Source: Leptolyngbya sp. FACHB-261
GTDB lineage: Bacteria > Cyanobacteriota > Cyanobacteriia > FACHB-261
Reading direction: 5' to 3'
Assembly: GCF_014696065.1 (NCBI RefSeq)
Contig: NZ_JACJPL010000031.1
Coordinates: 434,001-498,000 of the forward strand
DNA length: 64,000 nucleotides
The position numbers and the translations under genes were made by a program. The notes below the pieces were generated by a model. The model saw nothing but the letters and a program-made list of their open reading frames with translations. It ran no database searches and was not told where the DNA came from. Below are positions 53,791-63,999 of this stretch, piece by piece (positions within the stretch are counted from its first letter, which is position 1; every line of letters begins with the position of its first letter).

Positions 53791-53994
53791 ATGACCGTAA
53801 ACTGTGCTGAAGCTTGCGTCAACGGCTGTATTTTGGGAGAGAAGTGCCCTCACCGCGAGCATGTTGCAGCCGCCTCGAAGTTTCTGCAGGAAACTTCCAT
53901 GGACGAAATTTTAGAGATCGCTCAAAAGAGCGTTGAGAAAAAGTTTACTCAAGCGATGAGTCAAGAAGCCGAGAAATACTTTTCTGATCAGTAG
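53791..53994 (+). CDS. Small cysteine-rich protein of unknown function
   Basis: 67 residues. Four cysteines sit in the first 20 residues: VNCAEACVNGCILGEKCPHR, spaced C-x3-C-x3-C-x5-C, followed by a His. The rest is one long amphipathic helix with a run of basic and acidic residues (DEILEIAQKSVEKKFTQAMS). GAGAGG lies about 9 bases upstream. The Cys cluster could bind a metal or an iron-sulfur cluster. No family recognised. Confidence 0.65.
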   Translation: MTVNCAEACVNGCILGEKCPHREHVAAASKFLQETSMDEILEIAQKSVEKKFTQAMSQEAEKYFSDQ

Positions 53995-54049
53995 ATTCAA
54001 TAGCTAGGCCAGTCGCTAGCTAGTCTGTCGCTAATCAGTTACTAGTTCA

Positions 54050-54078
54050 CTAGGGCTTGCAGGTGCTGCGAGCCCTAG
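54050..54078. terminator. Bidirectional hairpin
   Basis: CTAGGGCT (54050-54057) pairs with AGCCCTAG (54071-54078), between the Cys-rich gene (+) and a convergent hypothetical gene (-). Confidence 0.6.
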
Positions 54079-54086
54079 AGTTCAAC

Positions 54087-54497
54087 CTACACCTGGCTTA
54101 GTAAACGAGGCTCTTTCGTAAGAATTGCTTCTCCTTTAGTGAGCCGATCGTCACGATCATTGGCTGGACGTCTAGAGCTGATTAGGTCTAGACCTCGGCC
54201 ATCTTTGAACAAGACTGTCTTACGAATTGCATTGGCTGGAGTTTTGTAGACCGAGCCTAAGCTGGCGTATTGATAAGGCCTCTGGCGGTAGTGATGCCAG
54301 AAGATAGAGGCCGCACGACTGCAAAGAATAGTCGAGTCGCTTAGGTCAAGGCTGGCATCTGACTCCACTAAGACCACAGCTTCAAACCCGTGGGGAGAGC
54401 CATCCTGGATCCAACAGCGAACCAAATGACCAATTGGAGCTTTTTTGCGAGTAAATGAATTGAAGATTTGCTTAAACAACTTCAATATTCTCAACAT
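54087..54497 (-). CDS. Hypothetical protein, 136 residues
   Basis: ATG start at 54497. An N-terminal basic-hydrophobic segment (ILKLFKQIFNSFTRKK) is followed by VRCWIQDGSPHGFEAVVLV and SDASLDLSDSTILCSRAASI, then an aromatic stretch and a charged C-terminus (SRRPANDRDDRLTKG). No known family. The stop is 9 bases from the shared hairpin terminator. The composition looks coding. Confidence 0.5.
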   Translation of the reverse strand: MLRILKLFKQIFNSFTRKKAPIGHLVRCWIQDGSPHGFEAVVLVESDASLDLSDSTILCSRAASIFWHHYRQRPYQYASLGSVYKTPANAIRKTVLFKDGRGLDLISSRRPANDRDDRLTKGEAILTKEPRLLSQV

Positions 54498-54824
54498 AAA
54501 CCTACGTTTCCTCAGGTCCTTACTGCTCCTACTTTGTAGTTTGCATGCTGTTGAAGGATCTGCGGGGAGGTCTTAGCTTTATTTCATGCTTTCGCTTTAG
54601 ATTTCTCAACATTACACCAGCACTGTCGGCTGCATCAGTGTGTGCTGTCTAACTCAGCAGCTTTAAATTTCGGCAATTTATCCAGGTTCTACAGGGCTTA
54701 CAAGCAGTTGACTTCAGTCTAGAGGGATACGCTTTGACTTTCTTAAGAGCTTGCGCAACCTCAAGCTGCTAAACACTGCTTAACATTCCGCTTCTTAATA
54801 TTACTTAAACAATAGCTCCCTCCC
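54498..54824. other. Intergenic region
   Basis: About 330 bases between two minus-strand genes, before the terminator of the FinO-like gene. It contains T-rich and A-rich stretches but no gene I can support. An open frame within it (54761-54955) is a shadow of neighbouring sequence. Confidence 0.35.
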
Positions 54825-54869
54825 ACAGCTCTCTCGAAACGTTTTGAGAAAGCCTTGGAAGAGAGCTGT
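54825..54869 (-). terminator. Hairpin terminator of the FinO-like gene
   Basis: ACAGCTCTCT (54825-54834) pairs exactly with AGAGAGCTGT (54860-54869); it begins about 30 bases after the stop of the next gene, read on the minus strand. Confidence 0.65.
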
Positions 54870-54899
54870 CCGGAGACTATTGCAGGTTTCGGGCTGGGC

Positions 54900-55214
54900 T
54901 CAGTTAGCGTCAGCCTGACTAGCTGCCGCAACCTCAGGTCTGGGCTTACGCTCAAAGACTTGAAGGTTGGGCTCTAAAAGGATAAATCCTTTAGGCGTAT
55001 TGGGTCCCATCTGGCCTGCAATTGAGGCGATCCACTCTGGATACTCAGCCTTGGCTTTCTCTAGCTTGTTGAACATCCTGGGCCGCATTTTGATCGTGAT
55101 TTCTTTGCCCCCCACCTCCACCTGGATCTGCTTCCAACCGTTTTCTACGGTTTTGAAATTTTCGGGAAACTGGCTGATTTTAACGGTCAGCTCCATCCTG
55201 CCTGGAATTGTCAT
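54900..55214 (-). CDS. Small cyanobacterial protein (FinO-like annotated family)
   Basis: 104 residues. GGAGGAG is 4 bases before the ATG, an ideal site. The core GWKQIQVEVGGKEITIKMRP, then MFNKLEKAKAEYPEWIASIA and GQMGPNTPKGFILLEPNLQV recalls a short cyanobacterial family annotated as 'fertility inhibition FinO-like', although RNA-chaperone activity is unproven for it. It is basic, with beta-strands followed by helices, and could bind RNA. No partner is next to it. Confidence 0.65.
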   Translation of the reverse strand: MTIPGRMELTVKISQFPENFKTVENGWKQIQVEVGGKEITIKMRPRMFNKLEKAKAEYPEWIASIAGQMGPNTPKGFILLEPNLQVFERKPRPEVAAASQADAN

Positions 55215-55382
55215 GCGCTCCTCCTCTAGTCCTGCTGCGTTTTTTCAGGCTTTACCTCTCACACTGGTTTTGCTGGGCTGTTTTGCTGTGAATCGCTAGC
55301 CTCGTCTGTATTCAAGCCATCACTGTCCTATTAAGCCATAGCTGCTGTTATGACTAAATAGCCAAGGCCAAGCTGACGGGCC

Positions 55383-56573
55383 TCAGTCGGGCGAAACTGG
55401 AGCTAAGTCACGTCGCTGGCGTAACCAGAGCACAGCAGCTATCGCTAGGGCATTCATTGGAATACCTGCGTAGTTCACCATATCCCAACCGAAGTCGTAC
55501 AGCAGCCTTCCCGATAGAAACGTGGCGAAGGCAACGAACCCGAACATCAAAAAGTCGTGCATGGCTTGGCTCTTTGCCCGCTCAGCAGGAGCATAGGCTT
55601 CAGTTAATAGAGTGGTGGAACCGACAAACATGAAGTTCCAACCAATGCCTAACAGCAGCAGGGCAGCCCAGAACTCGAGAAAACCGGTGCCAAGCAGGTT
55701 GATAGCAATACAAAATGCATTCAGTACGCCGCCACACAGAATGATGTTGAGTACACCAAACCGAGCAATTAGAAAACCGGTCACGAACGATGGTGCAAAC
55801 ATGCCCAGCACATGCCACTGAATTACAGAGGCCGCAGCATCGAATGGGTGAGACGCGGCAACCATAGCTAAAGGCGTAGCAGTCATGACCAGCGCCATCG
55901 TGCCATATCCCAACATGCTGCCCAAGACAGCTACGATGAATTTAGGCTGACGTGCAATCACCATTAGAGGCCGTACGGGTTCTGTCTGTTGCACAACTGA
56001 GGCGCGGGGCATTGCCACCCAGGTCAGTAGCAGAAGAGCAACCAGTTGCAGCGTAATGATCACCACCAGAGAGCCCGCATATTGAGCCTCCATCAGCACT
56101 CTGGACCAGGTTGCTAAAGCAGGACCCACCAGTGCAGCAATGACTCCACCCGCAATGACCAGGGAAATCGCCTGGCTGCGAAACTGTTCGTGAGCTGCTT
56201 CAGCCGCCGCAAACCGGTAGAAGCCAGCAAAGCCGTTAAAGCTACCGAACAGAATCGTCGCCAGACAAAAGAGAGGGAAGCTTTGGCTCGAAATTGCGTA
56301 AACGCCTAAGACTGAACCAGCCATGCCAACTAGCACCCCAATCTGAAATCCAACCCGACGTCCCAAGCGTTGCATGAGCAGGGAGGCAGGAATGGTTGCC
56401 CCCATCGTTGCCAACTGCTGTAGAGCCAGAGGAAAAGTGGCCAAGGATTTATCGTCGGCTAAGGCTTGACCAATGAGCGCTGCCACGGTAGCCAGGACCG
56501 TATTCCCAGTCATCCCCAGTGCTTGGCACAACGCAAGTAGCAGAACATTTTTCCTGGCTGGATCAAGAGTCAT
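55383..56573 (-). CDS. Major facilitator superfamily transporter
   Basis: 396 residues from the ATG at 56573. The N-half contains LGRRVGFQIGVLVGMAGSVL as the MFS loop and FNGFAGFYRFAAAEAAHEQF. Twelve helices are probable. It belongs to the general MFS-1 group of transporters with unassigned substrate. It is divergent from the CHASE-type kinase gene, leaving about 160 bases for both promoters. Confidence 0.86.
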   Translation of the reverse strand: MTLDPARKNVLLLALCQALGMTGNTVLATVAALIGQALADDKSLATFPLALQQLATMGATIPASLLMQRLGRRVGFQIGVLVGMAGSVLGVYAISSQSFPLFCLATILFGSFNGFAGFYRFAAAEAAHEQFRSQAISLVIAGGVIAALVGPALATWSRVLMEAQYAGSLVVIITLQLVALLLLTWVAMPRASVVQQTEPVRPLMVIARQPKFIVAVLGSMLGYGTMALVMTATPLAMVAASHPFDAAASVIQWHVLGMFAPSFVTGFLIARFGVLNIILCGGVLNAFCIAINLLGTGFLEFWAALLLLGIGWNFMFVGSTTLLTEAYAPAERAKSQAMHDFLMFGFVAFATFLSGRLLYDFGWDMVNYAGIPMNALAIAAVLWLRQRRDLAPVSPD

Positions 56574-56733
56574 CAAGGCAAATCACTCGGAGTCAAAACA
56601 CCCTTAATTAGGACACAACTAGAGAAAGCATCAAAATTAGACATTGATGATATCAGGTTGTGTTTGCCATAAACCTCAACGACTGCCCCAATAATGCCAG
56701 GATTAAACCTGAGTCCGTCTGGGGCAACGACCA

Positions 56734-59034
56734 ATGAAAACAGAACTGCAAGAGCGTGCGGATATCTTGGCGGTCAACTTACAAAGAAGTGTAGACGCTT
56801 GTCTTGAAGTGCTTCGCTCCATTAGCCAGTTCTATGCTTCGTCTAAGCAAGTCAGAAGACAGGACTTTAAATCTTTCGTTCAACCAACATTGTCCCGTCA
56901 CCCTAGTATTTATGCTTTGGAATGGTTACCTCGCATTCGAGACTCCGAGCGTTCAGGCTTAGAACAAGCGGTACAAGCTGAAGGTTATCCAGTTTTTGAA
57001 ATCACAGAGCGAACCGCAGAGGGCAAGGCACTGAGAGCAACACAGCGCTCTGAATATTTTCCCGTTCTCTATGTGGAACCCTTCACAGAAAATCGACCAG
57101 CCCTTGGTTTTGATTTGGCCTCTGATCCCACCCGTTGGTCTGCCATGCAAAAAGCTCGGGATACGGGGAGCACAGTTGCGAGTGGCCGCATCAAACTCGT
57201 CCAAGAAACCCATGCTACTTTTGGCTTTTTGGTGATTTTGCCGATTTACCAAAGTGGAGTTGTGCCTGAGAGTTTAGCGATGCGACCCGAGGCTCTGCAA
57301 GGATTTGTGATTGGTGTCTTCCGTATCGCTGATATTGTGAAGGCCGCTTTGCCGGGCTTAGATCTCGATCAGATTAACCTGTATCTTTATGATAAATCGG
57401 GTAGAACGGGCCAAGGTTTTTTGGCCTACTACGAAGCTGAAACTAAGCAAATTCTTTCTAACCCTCAATACGAGAGAAATATTGAGGCGGCGGGGGAATC
57501 GCTGTACCGCAACCGCAATATTTGCACTCGAAATTTTCAAGTCACTGACCGTCAATGGTCACTGCTAGCCCTGCCAACCTCTGACTATGTCGACCGGGCT
57601 GAACTCTATAACCAAAGCCGCATGACGGCAGATACTGCCACCGCCCAAGCTCAACAACTCCGGCAAGCGCTTTACAGTTTGCATCAAACTCAGGGGCGAT
57701 GGTTTTTTGAGAAGAAATTAATTGCAGGCGCGGTCGGTCTTGTGTTGCTGATTTTGTGCAGCATCAGCTTTGTCTCCTATCGCAGCATGACTCTGCTGAT
57801 CAAGAGTACAGAACATGTTGAAAGCTCCCACCAGATGCTTGTCAGCCTTGCCAAAATTCTGTTCATCGTTTCAGGCAACGAGGCCGATAGAATTGGTCGC
57901 CCTGCTGAGCAACAGGCTCTTAGGCAAGAGGTGGAGACTCTTCAAAAGCTAACGACTGATGCTCAAACTCAGCAGCGACTCGCAGACTTGCAAGTGCTAA
58001 TTGCTCGAAGCGGAGAGCCGCTGGCCTCACCAGAGCCAAGCTTCCAGGCTGAGCTGCAACGCGAAGTTGTAGCCCTGCAACAGGCGGAGCAATCCCGGTT
58101 GCAAGCGGCAAGAGGGGCAGCTGAAGCCAGCGTCCGCGACACAGTGGTCGTGGACATGATTGGGGTTTGCCTATGTTTTGCGTTGCTAGTTGGCATTTAC
58201 TACCTACTGCATCGGCAAATTACTGAACGGTCTTCGGCAGAAGCTGCCCTCTGTCTGGCAAATGATGAATTAGAAACTAGAATCCAAGAGCAAACGGCGG
58301 AGCTAGATAGCACTCGTGAAATCAGTGATCTCAAACTGCGTTTTTTCTCGATGGCCTCCCATGAGTTCCGCACGCCGCTGAGCATTATTTTAGTTTCAGT
58401 GCAGGGTTTGGAGAATAACAGCCACGAGTGGACGGAAGAGCGTAAACACCGCAATTTCCGACGCATTCGCTCAGCCGCTAGAATGATGGCTCAATTACTA
58501 TCCGATATTCTCACGCTCACTAGAGCAGAGGTTGGCAAGCTAGAGTACAGACCTGAACTCTTGAATTTAGACCAATTTTGCCAGCGTTTAATTGAAGAAG
58601 TTCAACTCAGTAGGCATGGCTATGGCGAAGGACATAGCGGCAATGGCTCTGCTGAGCGCAGTATCCGCTTTACCAATCACTCTGGCTGCATCCAAGCTTA
58701 CCTAGATGAAAAACTTCTGCACTCAATTCTGACGAATCTGCTGTCTAACGCCTTGAAGTACTCAGCTCCAGAGAGCCAAATCCATCTGGAACTGACCCAC
58801 GGTGAAAATATCATCTTCAAGGTCAGGGATCAGGGCATCGGTATCCCACCCGAAGATCAGCAACAGCTGTATGAGGCCTTCTATCGTGGTCAAAATGTTG
58901 GCGATATCACCGGTACCGGTTTAGGCTTAGCCGTGGTTAAAACCTGTGTAGATCTGCATGGAGGCCAGATCTCCTTTGAGAGCAAAGTGGGATTGGGAAC
59001 AACTTTCACCCTTACCTTACCGCAGCGCTCTTAA
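56734..59034 (+). CDS. CHASE-type sensor histidine kinase, apparently without an N-terminal membrane helix
   Basis: 766 residues. A CHASE domain fills about residues 30-230 ([45 protein letters not shown]-like FLVILPIYQ). One membrane helix lies at about 329-350 and another at 471-493. Between them is a 120-residue CHASE3-like helical section. A coiled linker and HisKA follow ([18 protein letters not shown], His about 542), then HATPase ([26 protein letters not shown]). A CHASE domain is normally flanked by two membrane helices, but here nothing hydrophobic precedes it. Upstream in-frame stops rule out a longer start, so the gene may be 5' truncated. No response regulator adjacent. Confidence 0.9.
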   Translation: MKTELQERADILAVNLQRSVDACLEVLRSISQFYASSKQVRRQDFKSFVQPTLSRHPSIYALEWLPRIRDSERSGLEQAVQAEGYPVFEITERTAEGKALRATQRSEYFPVLYVEPFTENRPALGFDLASDPTRWSAMQKARDTGSTVASGRIKLVQETHATFGFLVILPIYQSGVVPESLAMRPEALQGFVIGVFRIADIVKAALPGLDLDQINLYLYDKSGRTGQGFLAYYEAETKQILSNPQYERNIEAAGESLYRNRNICTRNFQVTDRQWSLLALPTSDYVDRAELYNQSRMTADTATAQAQQLRQALYSLHQTQGRWFFEKKLIAGAVGLVLLILCSISFVSYRSMTLLIKSTEHVESSHQMLVSLAKILFIVSGNEADRIGRPAEQQALRQEVETLQKLTTDAQTQQRLADLQVLIARSGEPLASPEPSFQAELQREVVALQQAEQSRLQAARGAAEASVRDTVVVDMIGVCLCFALLVGIYYLLHRQITERSSAEAALCLANDELETRIQEQTAELDSTREISDLKLRFFSMASHEFRTPLSIILVSVQGLENNSHEWTEERKHRNFRRIRSAARMMAQLLSDILTLTRAEVGKLEYRPELLNLDQFCQRLIEEVQLSRHGYGEGHSGNGSAERSIRFTNHSGCIQAYLDEKLLHSILTNLLSNALKYSAPESQIHLELTHGENIIFKVRDQGIGIPPEDQQQLYEAFYRGQNVGDITGTGLGLAVVKTCVDLHGGQISFESKVGLGTTFTLTLPQRS

Positions 59035-59698
59035 CACCACCCAACCCTTGTAAAACAGCTGCTGCCGATGCAGTCCAGCCCACAATTCCACTTTGAGCAC
59101 GCACCATTGCCAGAGTTGCTTGCTTAAATTCTGGAAAGTAGCTTTCCGTTGCATCCTCAACCATAAGACATTCGTAACCACGATCATTGGCCTCACGCAT
59201 TGTGGTTTGGACGCAGACCTCTGTTGTCACCCCTGTAATTAATAAATGGGTGATTTCCCGTTCATTCAGAAGCACTTCTAGATTGGTACGACAGAAGGCT
59301 CCTTTGCCCGGTTTGTGGATTACAATTTCACTCGGCAAAGGAGCCAGTTCTGAAATAATGTCGTTGCCAGGTTCTCCTTTGATCAGAATTCGACCCATTG
59401 GCCCCAGATCGCCAATATTGAGTGTCCCTCGGCCTCGTTTCTGCTTCGAAACAGGGCAGTCAGACAAATCAGGAAGATGGCATTCAATCGTGTGAATAAT
59501 CGTTAGGTTCTGCGCTCGGAAGCTGTCTAGAAGCAGTTTGACCGTTGGCACAATCGCTTGTAAGCGATGAACATCATTGCCCAGGGCTTCACCAAAACCG
59601 CCAGGTTCCAGAAAATCTCGCTGCATGTCGATAATCACCAAAGCGACCTGACTGAGGTTTGGCAGCTCATAATCGTAGGGCTGGGCGTCAATTCGCAT
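59012..59698 (-). CDS. Isochorismatase-family cysteine hydrolase
   Basis: 228 residues. The catalytic triad is visible: Asp24 in [13 protein letters not shown], Lys129 or Lys132 in [10 protein letters not shown] and Cys162 in [11 protein letters not shown]. The family includes biuret hydrolase, ureidoacrylate and N-carbamoylsarcosine amidohydrolases and nicotinamidases. Its start codon overlaps the stop of an ABC ATPase gene by one base (TAATG), so it is translationally coupled and probably acts on the imported compound. It is convergent with and overlaps the kinase gene by 23 bases. Whether the amidase is still expressed from the decayed operon is not known. Confidence 0.9.
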   Translation of the reverse strand: MRIDAQPYDYELPNLSQVALVIIDMQRDFLEPGGFGEALGNDVHRLQAIVPTVKLLLDSFRAQNLTIIHTIECHLPDLSDCPVSKQKRGRGTLNIGDLGPMGRILIKGEPGNDIISELAPLPSEIVIHKPGKGAFCRTNLEVLLNEREITHLLITGVTTEVCVQTTMREANDRGYECLMVEDATESYFPEFKQATLAMVRAQSGIVGWTASAAAVLQGLGGVKSAAVR

Positions 59699-61244
59699 TA
59701 TTCATGTCCTGCCATGCGTTCCCCAATTGTTGCAAAATCGGCATCTGCAATTGGGCTTTCGTACACTAACTTACCTTCACTAATCACTGCAATTCGATCG
59801 GCAAGAGCTAGCAATTCATCGAGGTCTTCACTCACCAGCAAGACAGCAACGCCTCGGTTGCGCGCCTCAACAATCTGCGAATGAATAAATTCCACCGCAG
59901 CAAAATCGAGGCCAAAGCAGGGATTGCTGCAATTAGAACTTTAATATTGTGTGCAGAAAGCTCACGCGCTAGTACAGTACGCTGAACATTACCGCCCGAC
60001 AGATTGCCAACGGGGGTATCGGCCGACGGTGTTTTGATTTCGAATTGGCTAATCAAACCCTGAGCAAACTGAAGTGTTGCCTGCTTAATCAGCAACCAGC
60101 CGCCCTTGGCTTGGGGCTCACGGTCAAAGGTGCGCAGGGCTAAATTCTCCGCCACGCTCATGTGGGGTACGCAGGCATTGCGCAACGGTTCCTCGGGTAG
60201 GGCGAAAATCTTATGTCGATACATTTCGCCACGCGTGGCCCTGTAGACCTCGCCATTGACGATCACCTGGCCCGCGGTTGCGGTTCGCTGACCTGCCAAA
60301 ACTTCGACTAACTCCCGCTGACCATTGCCACAGACACCAGCAATACCGACAATTTCGCCGGCATGAACCGTCAAATTAACTCCTAAGACAGCCTCTAGGC
60401 CATTGTCTTTGTTCGCCCTTAAACCTCTAACCTCCAAAATGGGTGTGGTCGAGGGCGGAGCATTTTTTTCAACGGGTTTGACTTCCCTCTGTTCACCCAA
60501 CATCATTTGAGCCATGTCAGAGGTTGAGAGATCACGCACTAAGCCATGACCAGCAAATTTGCCTCGTCTTAGCACTGTGACTTCATCCACAAAAGCCATG
60601 ACCTCGCGGAATTTATGGGTGATCATCAAGACACTAAGATGTCCTCCCGAAGCCTGTTCTCGTAACAAGCCCAAAACTTCATCAGCTTCGTTGGGGGTGA
60701 GTACCGAGGTCGGCTCATCCAGAATCAGAATGCGGCTCTTGAGATAGAGTTGCTTGAGAATTTCTAGCTTCTGTTTTTCACCCGCTGCCAGTTGAGCAAT
60801 AGGCGTGTCTAAATTAACCTGGAAAGGCGCATCGGCCATAAACTCACGCAGCTGCTCATACTCTTCTTTCCAGCTGATAATATTGGGACTGTTGAATCGA
60901 GACAGCACTAAATTCTCGGCCACACTCATCGCTGGCACCGAGGTAAAGTGCTGGTAGACCATGCTAATGCCAAACTGCTGAGCATCGCGAGGGCTGGCGA
61001 TCGTAGAGGGCTGCTTGTCAATCAAGACTTCACCACTGGTCGGCGTGTAGAAGCCCATAATGCACTTTACAAACGTGCTTTTGCCCGCACCGTTTTCCCC
61101 CAAGAGAGCATGAAAGCTCCCCGGCCTAAGCGTCATGGAGACATTGTCTAGTGCGATCATCGAGCCAAACTGCTTGGTCATATTGACCACTTCTAATTCT
61201 GGTGGTCTGGCTATTTCTACAACTACACTCGCTATTGATGTCAT
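59698..61244 (-). pseudogene. BMP-type ABC importer ATPase, frameshifted
   Basis: An ATPase of the BMP/purine-type sugar family with two nucleotide-binding domains. The first has Walker A LLGENGAGKSTFVK and the signature LAAGEKQKLEILKQ with LILDEPTSVLTP. The second has a degenerate Walker A and LSGGNVQRTVLARELS. After ANP-type LIAAIP the frame runs into nonsense; the remaining 65 residues (AVEFIHSQIVEARNRG through MAGHE) lie in a second frame. Inserting one T near 59923-59925 restores one continuous protein. This could be a real loss or a sequencing or assembly error. Confidence 0.85.
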
Positions 61245-61326
61245 AGGGCTTCGCCTTGTCAGGATTCCATTTTGAGGGGCTATTTTCAGGTGGGAATTTA
61301 GCTAGGTTCGGGCTTGTTCTTTGCTG

Positions 61327-61352
61327 TTTTGCTCTTAGGTTTTGCTCTTAGG
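61327..61352. repeat. 13-base tandem repeat
   Basis: TTTTGCTCTTAGG occurs at 61327-61339 and again at 61340-61352. It lies directly after the truncated BMP gene, 8 bases beyond its stop. Confidence 0.8.
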
Positions 61353-61360
61353 TTTTGACC

Positions 61361-62059
61361 TTAATTATTCGTGCCCAGCGCCCCTGTCGCGGGATCAACG
61401 CTGCGAGCACCTAGCGTAAAGCCATTGATGTTGCGCAGCACAGGGTTAATTGGCTTGGCCGCGATAAAGCCTAATTTCTTAGTTTTAAAAGTACTTGCTG
61501 CAACTACGCCAGCAATATATTGTGACTCATCGACATCGCCAAAATAGCTGCCGACATTTTTGGGTGAAACTCCTTCCTGGTACAAGCTGCCGCAGTGAAA
61601 GAATTGGACTTCAGGATATTCTTTGGCAACTTTTAGAATGTAGGGATCGAAATAGCCATAAGAGGTAGGAAATAGGGCGGTAATGCCATCCTGATTGATC
61701 ATATTCAGCATGGTTTCTTCAACCGCTGTGGTTTCAGGCACGCTGGCCTCTTCCACGGTCTTGGCCCAGGTTAGCTCTTTAGAAACTCCTGCTGCGCCTT
61801 CGTGATGAGCTTGGTTCCAACCATAGTCATCTTTGGCTCCTACATAGATGAAGCCCATATTGGCTGCGCCAGCGCCAGTGGTAGAACTAGTGGTCGCTGC
61901 TGGCGCAGGGGTGCAACCCGTTCCGAAGCGGGCTGTGATGCCAAAGGCACCAGTGGCCAATAAGCCTCGAACGACCTGGGGACGGGATAGAAATAACGGG
62001 GGTCGGCTGTTCACGTCTTCGGTTCCTCCAAGCCAAGGTCTAGTGCTCAACTTGAACAC
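61361..62059 (-). pseudogene. BMP-family substrate-binding protein, truncated
   Basis: 232 residues, where intact family members are about 330-380. An N-terminal signal (VVRGLLATGAFGITARFGTGC, possibly a lipoprotein) precedes MGFIYVGAKDDYGWNQAHHE, the family start. FFHCGSLYQEGVSPKNVGSY and YIAGVVAA are typical. The protein stops just after GFTLGARSVDP, where homologues continue for about 130 residues to complete the second lobe. The remaining bases to the ATPase are not coding, so the ligand cleft cannot form. A GTG at 62014 may be the true start. Confidence 0.85.
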
Positions 62060-62530
62060 GCAACTTACGGTATAGACGTGAAAAAGCTGGGAGAAATTTG
62101 GGAGAAGTTAGAGAGAAATCGGGAAGAAATCGGGAAGAAGTTTAAGCGTTTCCCGTGGCGTCAGGCTTACAGGTTTATCTAAGATAGCTGACAGTTGGTC
62201 AACTCAATTGAGGCAAGCTCAACTGCCCTTTTAGGCTTTTTTTCTACAGTAGCAGAAGCTACCAGTTCTATTTAAATTCAACTAAATTCAAGCAAAAGCT
62301 AACAGGCAGTAATATCAATTCTCTAAACGAGAGCTACCCATCAAAATCCCACTGCTTACGGCTCCTCTGCTTGGCAAGGGGAGGTTGGGAGGGGTCAATC
62401 TGTAGCGGTTAAAAAGTGAGTTGGTATAACAGGAGTAGACAGGTCAAGGTTCGGCTTTTCGCTCAGAGGAACAAAGCCATCTGTTCCTAATCGGTGATCT
62501 GAGCAGCCCAGCTTGAATTTCAGATTTAAT
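62060..62530. promoter_or_regulatory. Intergenic region upstream of the BMP operon
   Basis: About 470 bases with no gene I can support. It holds an 11-base tandem repeat and AT-rich sequence near 62220-62340. It must contain the promoter for the BMP operon. Confidence 0.4.
62115..62136. repeat. 11-base tandem repeat GAAATCGGGAA
   Basis: Two perfect copies at 62115-62125 and 62126-62136. Confidence 0.7.
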
Positions 62531-63208
62531 TTATGAGGCTTGTCTGAGACGGTAGCCGATGCCGTGGACCGTTTCGATGAAATCCTCTGGTGCCCCTGCG
62601 GCTTTCAATTTGGCTCGTAGGGTTTTGATATGAGCTTTAACAGCATCCTCCTCAGGCGAATCTTCTAAGGGCCAGATGCGCTCAATCATGACTGCGCGGC
62701 TGAGCACCCGTCGGCCATTGGCCATCAGCAGTTCTAGCAGTGAGAATTCCTTGGGCGTCAAACGCAAAGCCCGACTGCTATAAGTGACTTCGTAAGTATT
62801 GGGATCTAGACACAGATTGCCCCAAGTCAAAAGCGGGGGCAGCGTCGTACTGCCCCGACGTAATAAAGCGCGAACCCGCGCTAGCAACTCCTGTAAATCG
62901 AATGGCTTGACGACATAATCATCGGCACCTGCATCCAAACCTGTGATCTTATCGCTGCTGGTATCGCGGGCGGTCAGCATCAGAAGCGGTAGATGATAGC
63001 CGCTCATGCGTAAGCGCTGACAAAGACTGATGCCGTCAAGCTTGGGCAGGGTCACATCCAGCAAGAGCAGATCGTAGGTCAAAGCTTTCACCTGAGCCCA
63101 ACCCGCTTCTCCGTCCTTGGCAACGTCCACCACATAGCGCTCGTCCACCAGAGCGTCGGACAGGGCTTCCGCCAGAGTTATATCATCTTCGACCAGCAGG
63201 ATTCGCAT
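62531..63208 (-). CDS. OmpR/PhoB-family response regulator
   Basis: 225 residues. A receiver domain comes first with acidic pocket LLVEDD, phosphorylation site Asp51 in LLLLDVTLPKLDG and KPFDLQELLARVRALLRR. A winged-helix DNA-binding domain follows (LRLTPKEFSLLELLMANGRR, SRAVMIERIW, KAHIKTLRAKLKAAG, VHGIGYRLR). It probably binds tandem sites as a dimer. Its closest cyanobacterial relatives include RppA-type regulators. No partner kinase lies next to it inside the window; the gene continues towards the partial gene on the right. Confidence 0.93.
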   Translation of the reverse strand: MRILLVEDDITLAEALSDALVDERYVVDVAKDGEAGWAQVKALTYDLLLLDVTLPKLDGISLCQRLRMSGYHLPLLMLTARDTSSDKITGLDAGADDYVVKPFDLQELLARVRALLRRGSTTLPPLLTWGNLCLDPNTYEVTYSSRALRLTPKEFSLLELLMANGRRVLSRAVMIERIWPLEDSPEEDAVKAHIKTLRAKLKAAGAPEDFIETVHGIGYRLRQAS

Positions 63209-63399
63209 AATCAGAATGACCTTGCGTCAAGACAGCAGGCAGGCCTTCAGCAAACAGTTCTGCTGCCAAGAGATTCGCCCGAAGTTCAGATCCAGAGTTG
63301 TATTGCCAAATACATTTATCAGTTGAGGACCTGAAAAGGCATGGAGTCCGAGCAAGGCTCAGGCAATAGTCCAGTTACGACCAGCAAAGTATTTAGAAT

Positions 63400-63999
63400 C
63401 TAGCGAGACTCAAGACGCAAATCCATCCGAAGCCTCATGCTAATGGGGGTCCCCTCAGAGCTACCAGGATTGAGCGCACTGCCCTCTTGGTTAGAGTCGA
63501 GCACTAAACTGGAGCGCAAGGGCATGACTTGGTCTAACCGGAAGACCGACTGTCCTTGTCCCTGAGAGGTCAGCGACTTTAGGGCAAATGTGACGCCATC
63601 CGACAAGCTACTGAGGGAGAGCGTTTGCGCTTCGGCGCTGTGCACCAGATTCACATTGAGGGTGGCCGTTCCCTCACGCAGATTGGTCAATTCATAAGTG
63701 GCATTTTGAGTGAGGTTCAAACCGCCAAGCCTCAATGGAGAGGTCACCTGCCAACGAGCTCCCTGACCAACGGCGGCTTCAGGCAAGGGCAACGAGAATT
63801 GCTCAGGCGACTGCGCTATTTGCTCTAAAGTCTGTCGAGTGCTCTGGTCCACTGCTTGAGGAAAGGTCAAGTTTGTTGATTTCACTTGCCCTCGCGAGTC
63901 GGTGACAATAGCACCACCGGCACCAACAATTTTTTGAATCTGCGAGCGAATTGAATTGACAACTTCTCGCGGGACCGTCGCATCAGCAACGACATTGGC
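63400..63999 (-). CDS. Protein of unknown function, DUF6263-like (5' partial)
   Basis: The frame stays open to the right edge of the window, so the N-terminus is outside it; about 200 residues are visible. They include AVGQGARWQVTSPLRLGGLN, ATYELTNLREGTATLNVNLV and GTPISMRLRMDLRLES, resembling DUF6263 proteins, in which a beta-sandwich recognises something unknown. The GTG at 63885 in the middle is an internal start only. Same strand as the response regulator, about 190 bases downstream of which no pairing is evident. Confidence 0.6.
   Translation of the reverse strand, partial: ANVVADATVPREVVNSIRSQIQKIVGAGGAIVTDSRGQVKSTNLTFPQAVDQSTRQTLEQIAQSPEQFSLPLPEAAVGQGARWQVTSPLRLGGLNLTQNATYELTNLREGTATLNVNLVHSAEAQTLSLSSLSDGVTFALKSLTSQGQGQSVFRLDQVMPLRSSLVLDSNQEGSALNPGSSEGTPISMRLRMDLRLESR

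Noticed and set aside
54761-54955. 64-codon open frame upstream of the FinO-like gene
   Set aside because: It overlaps the terminator hairpin and the end of the FinO-like gene and has no ribosome binding site.
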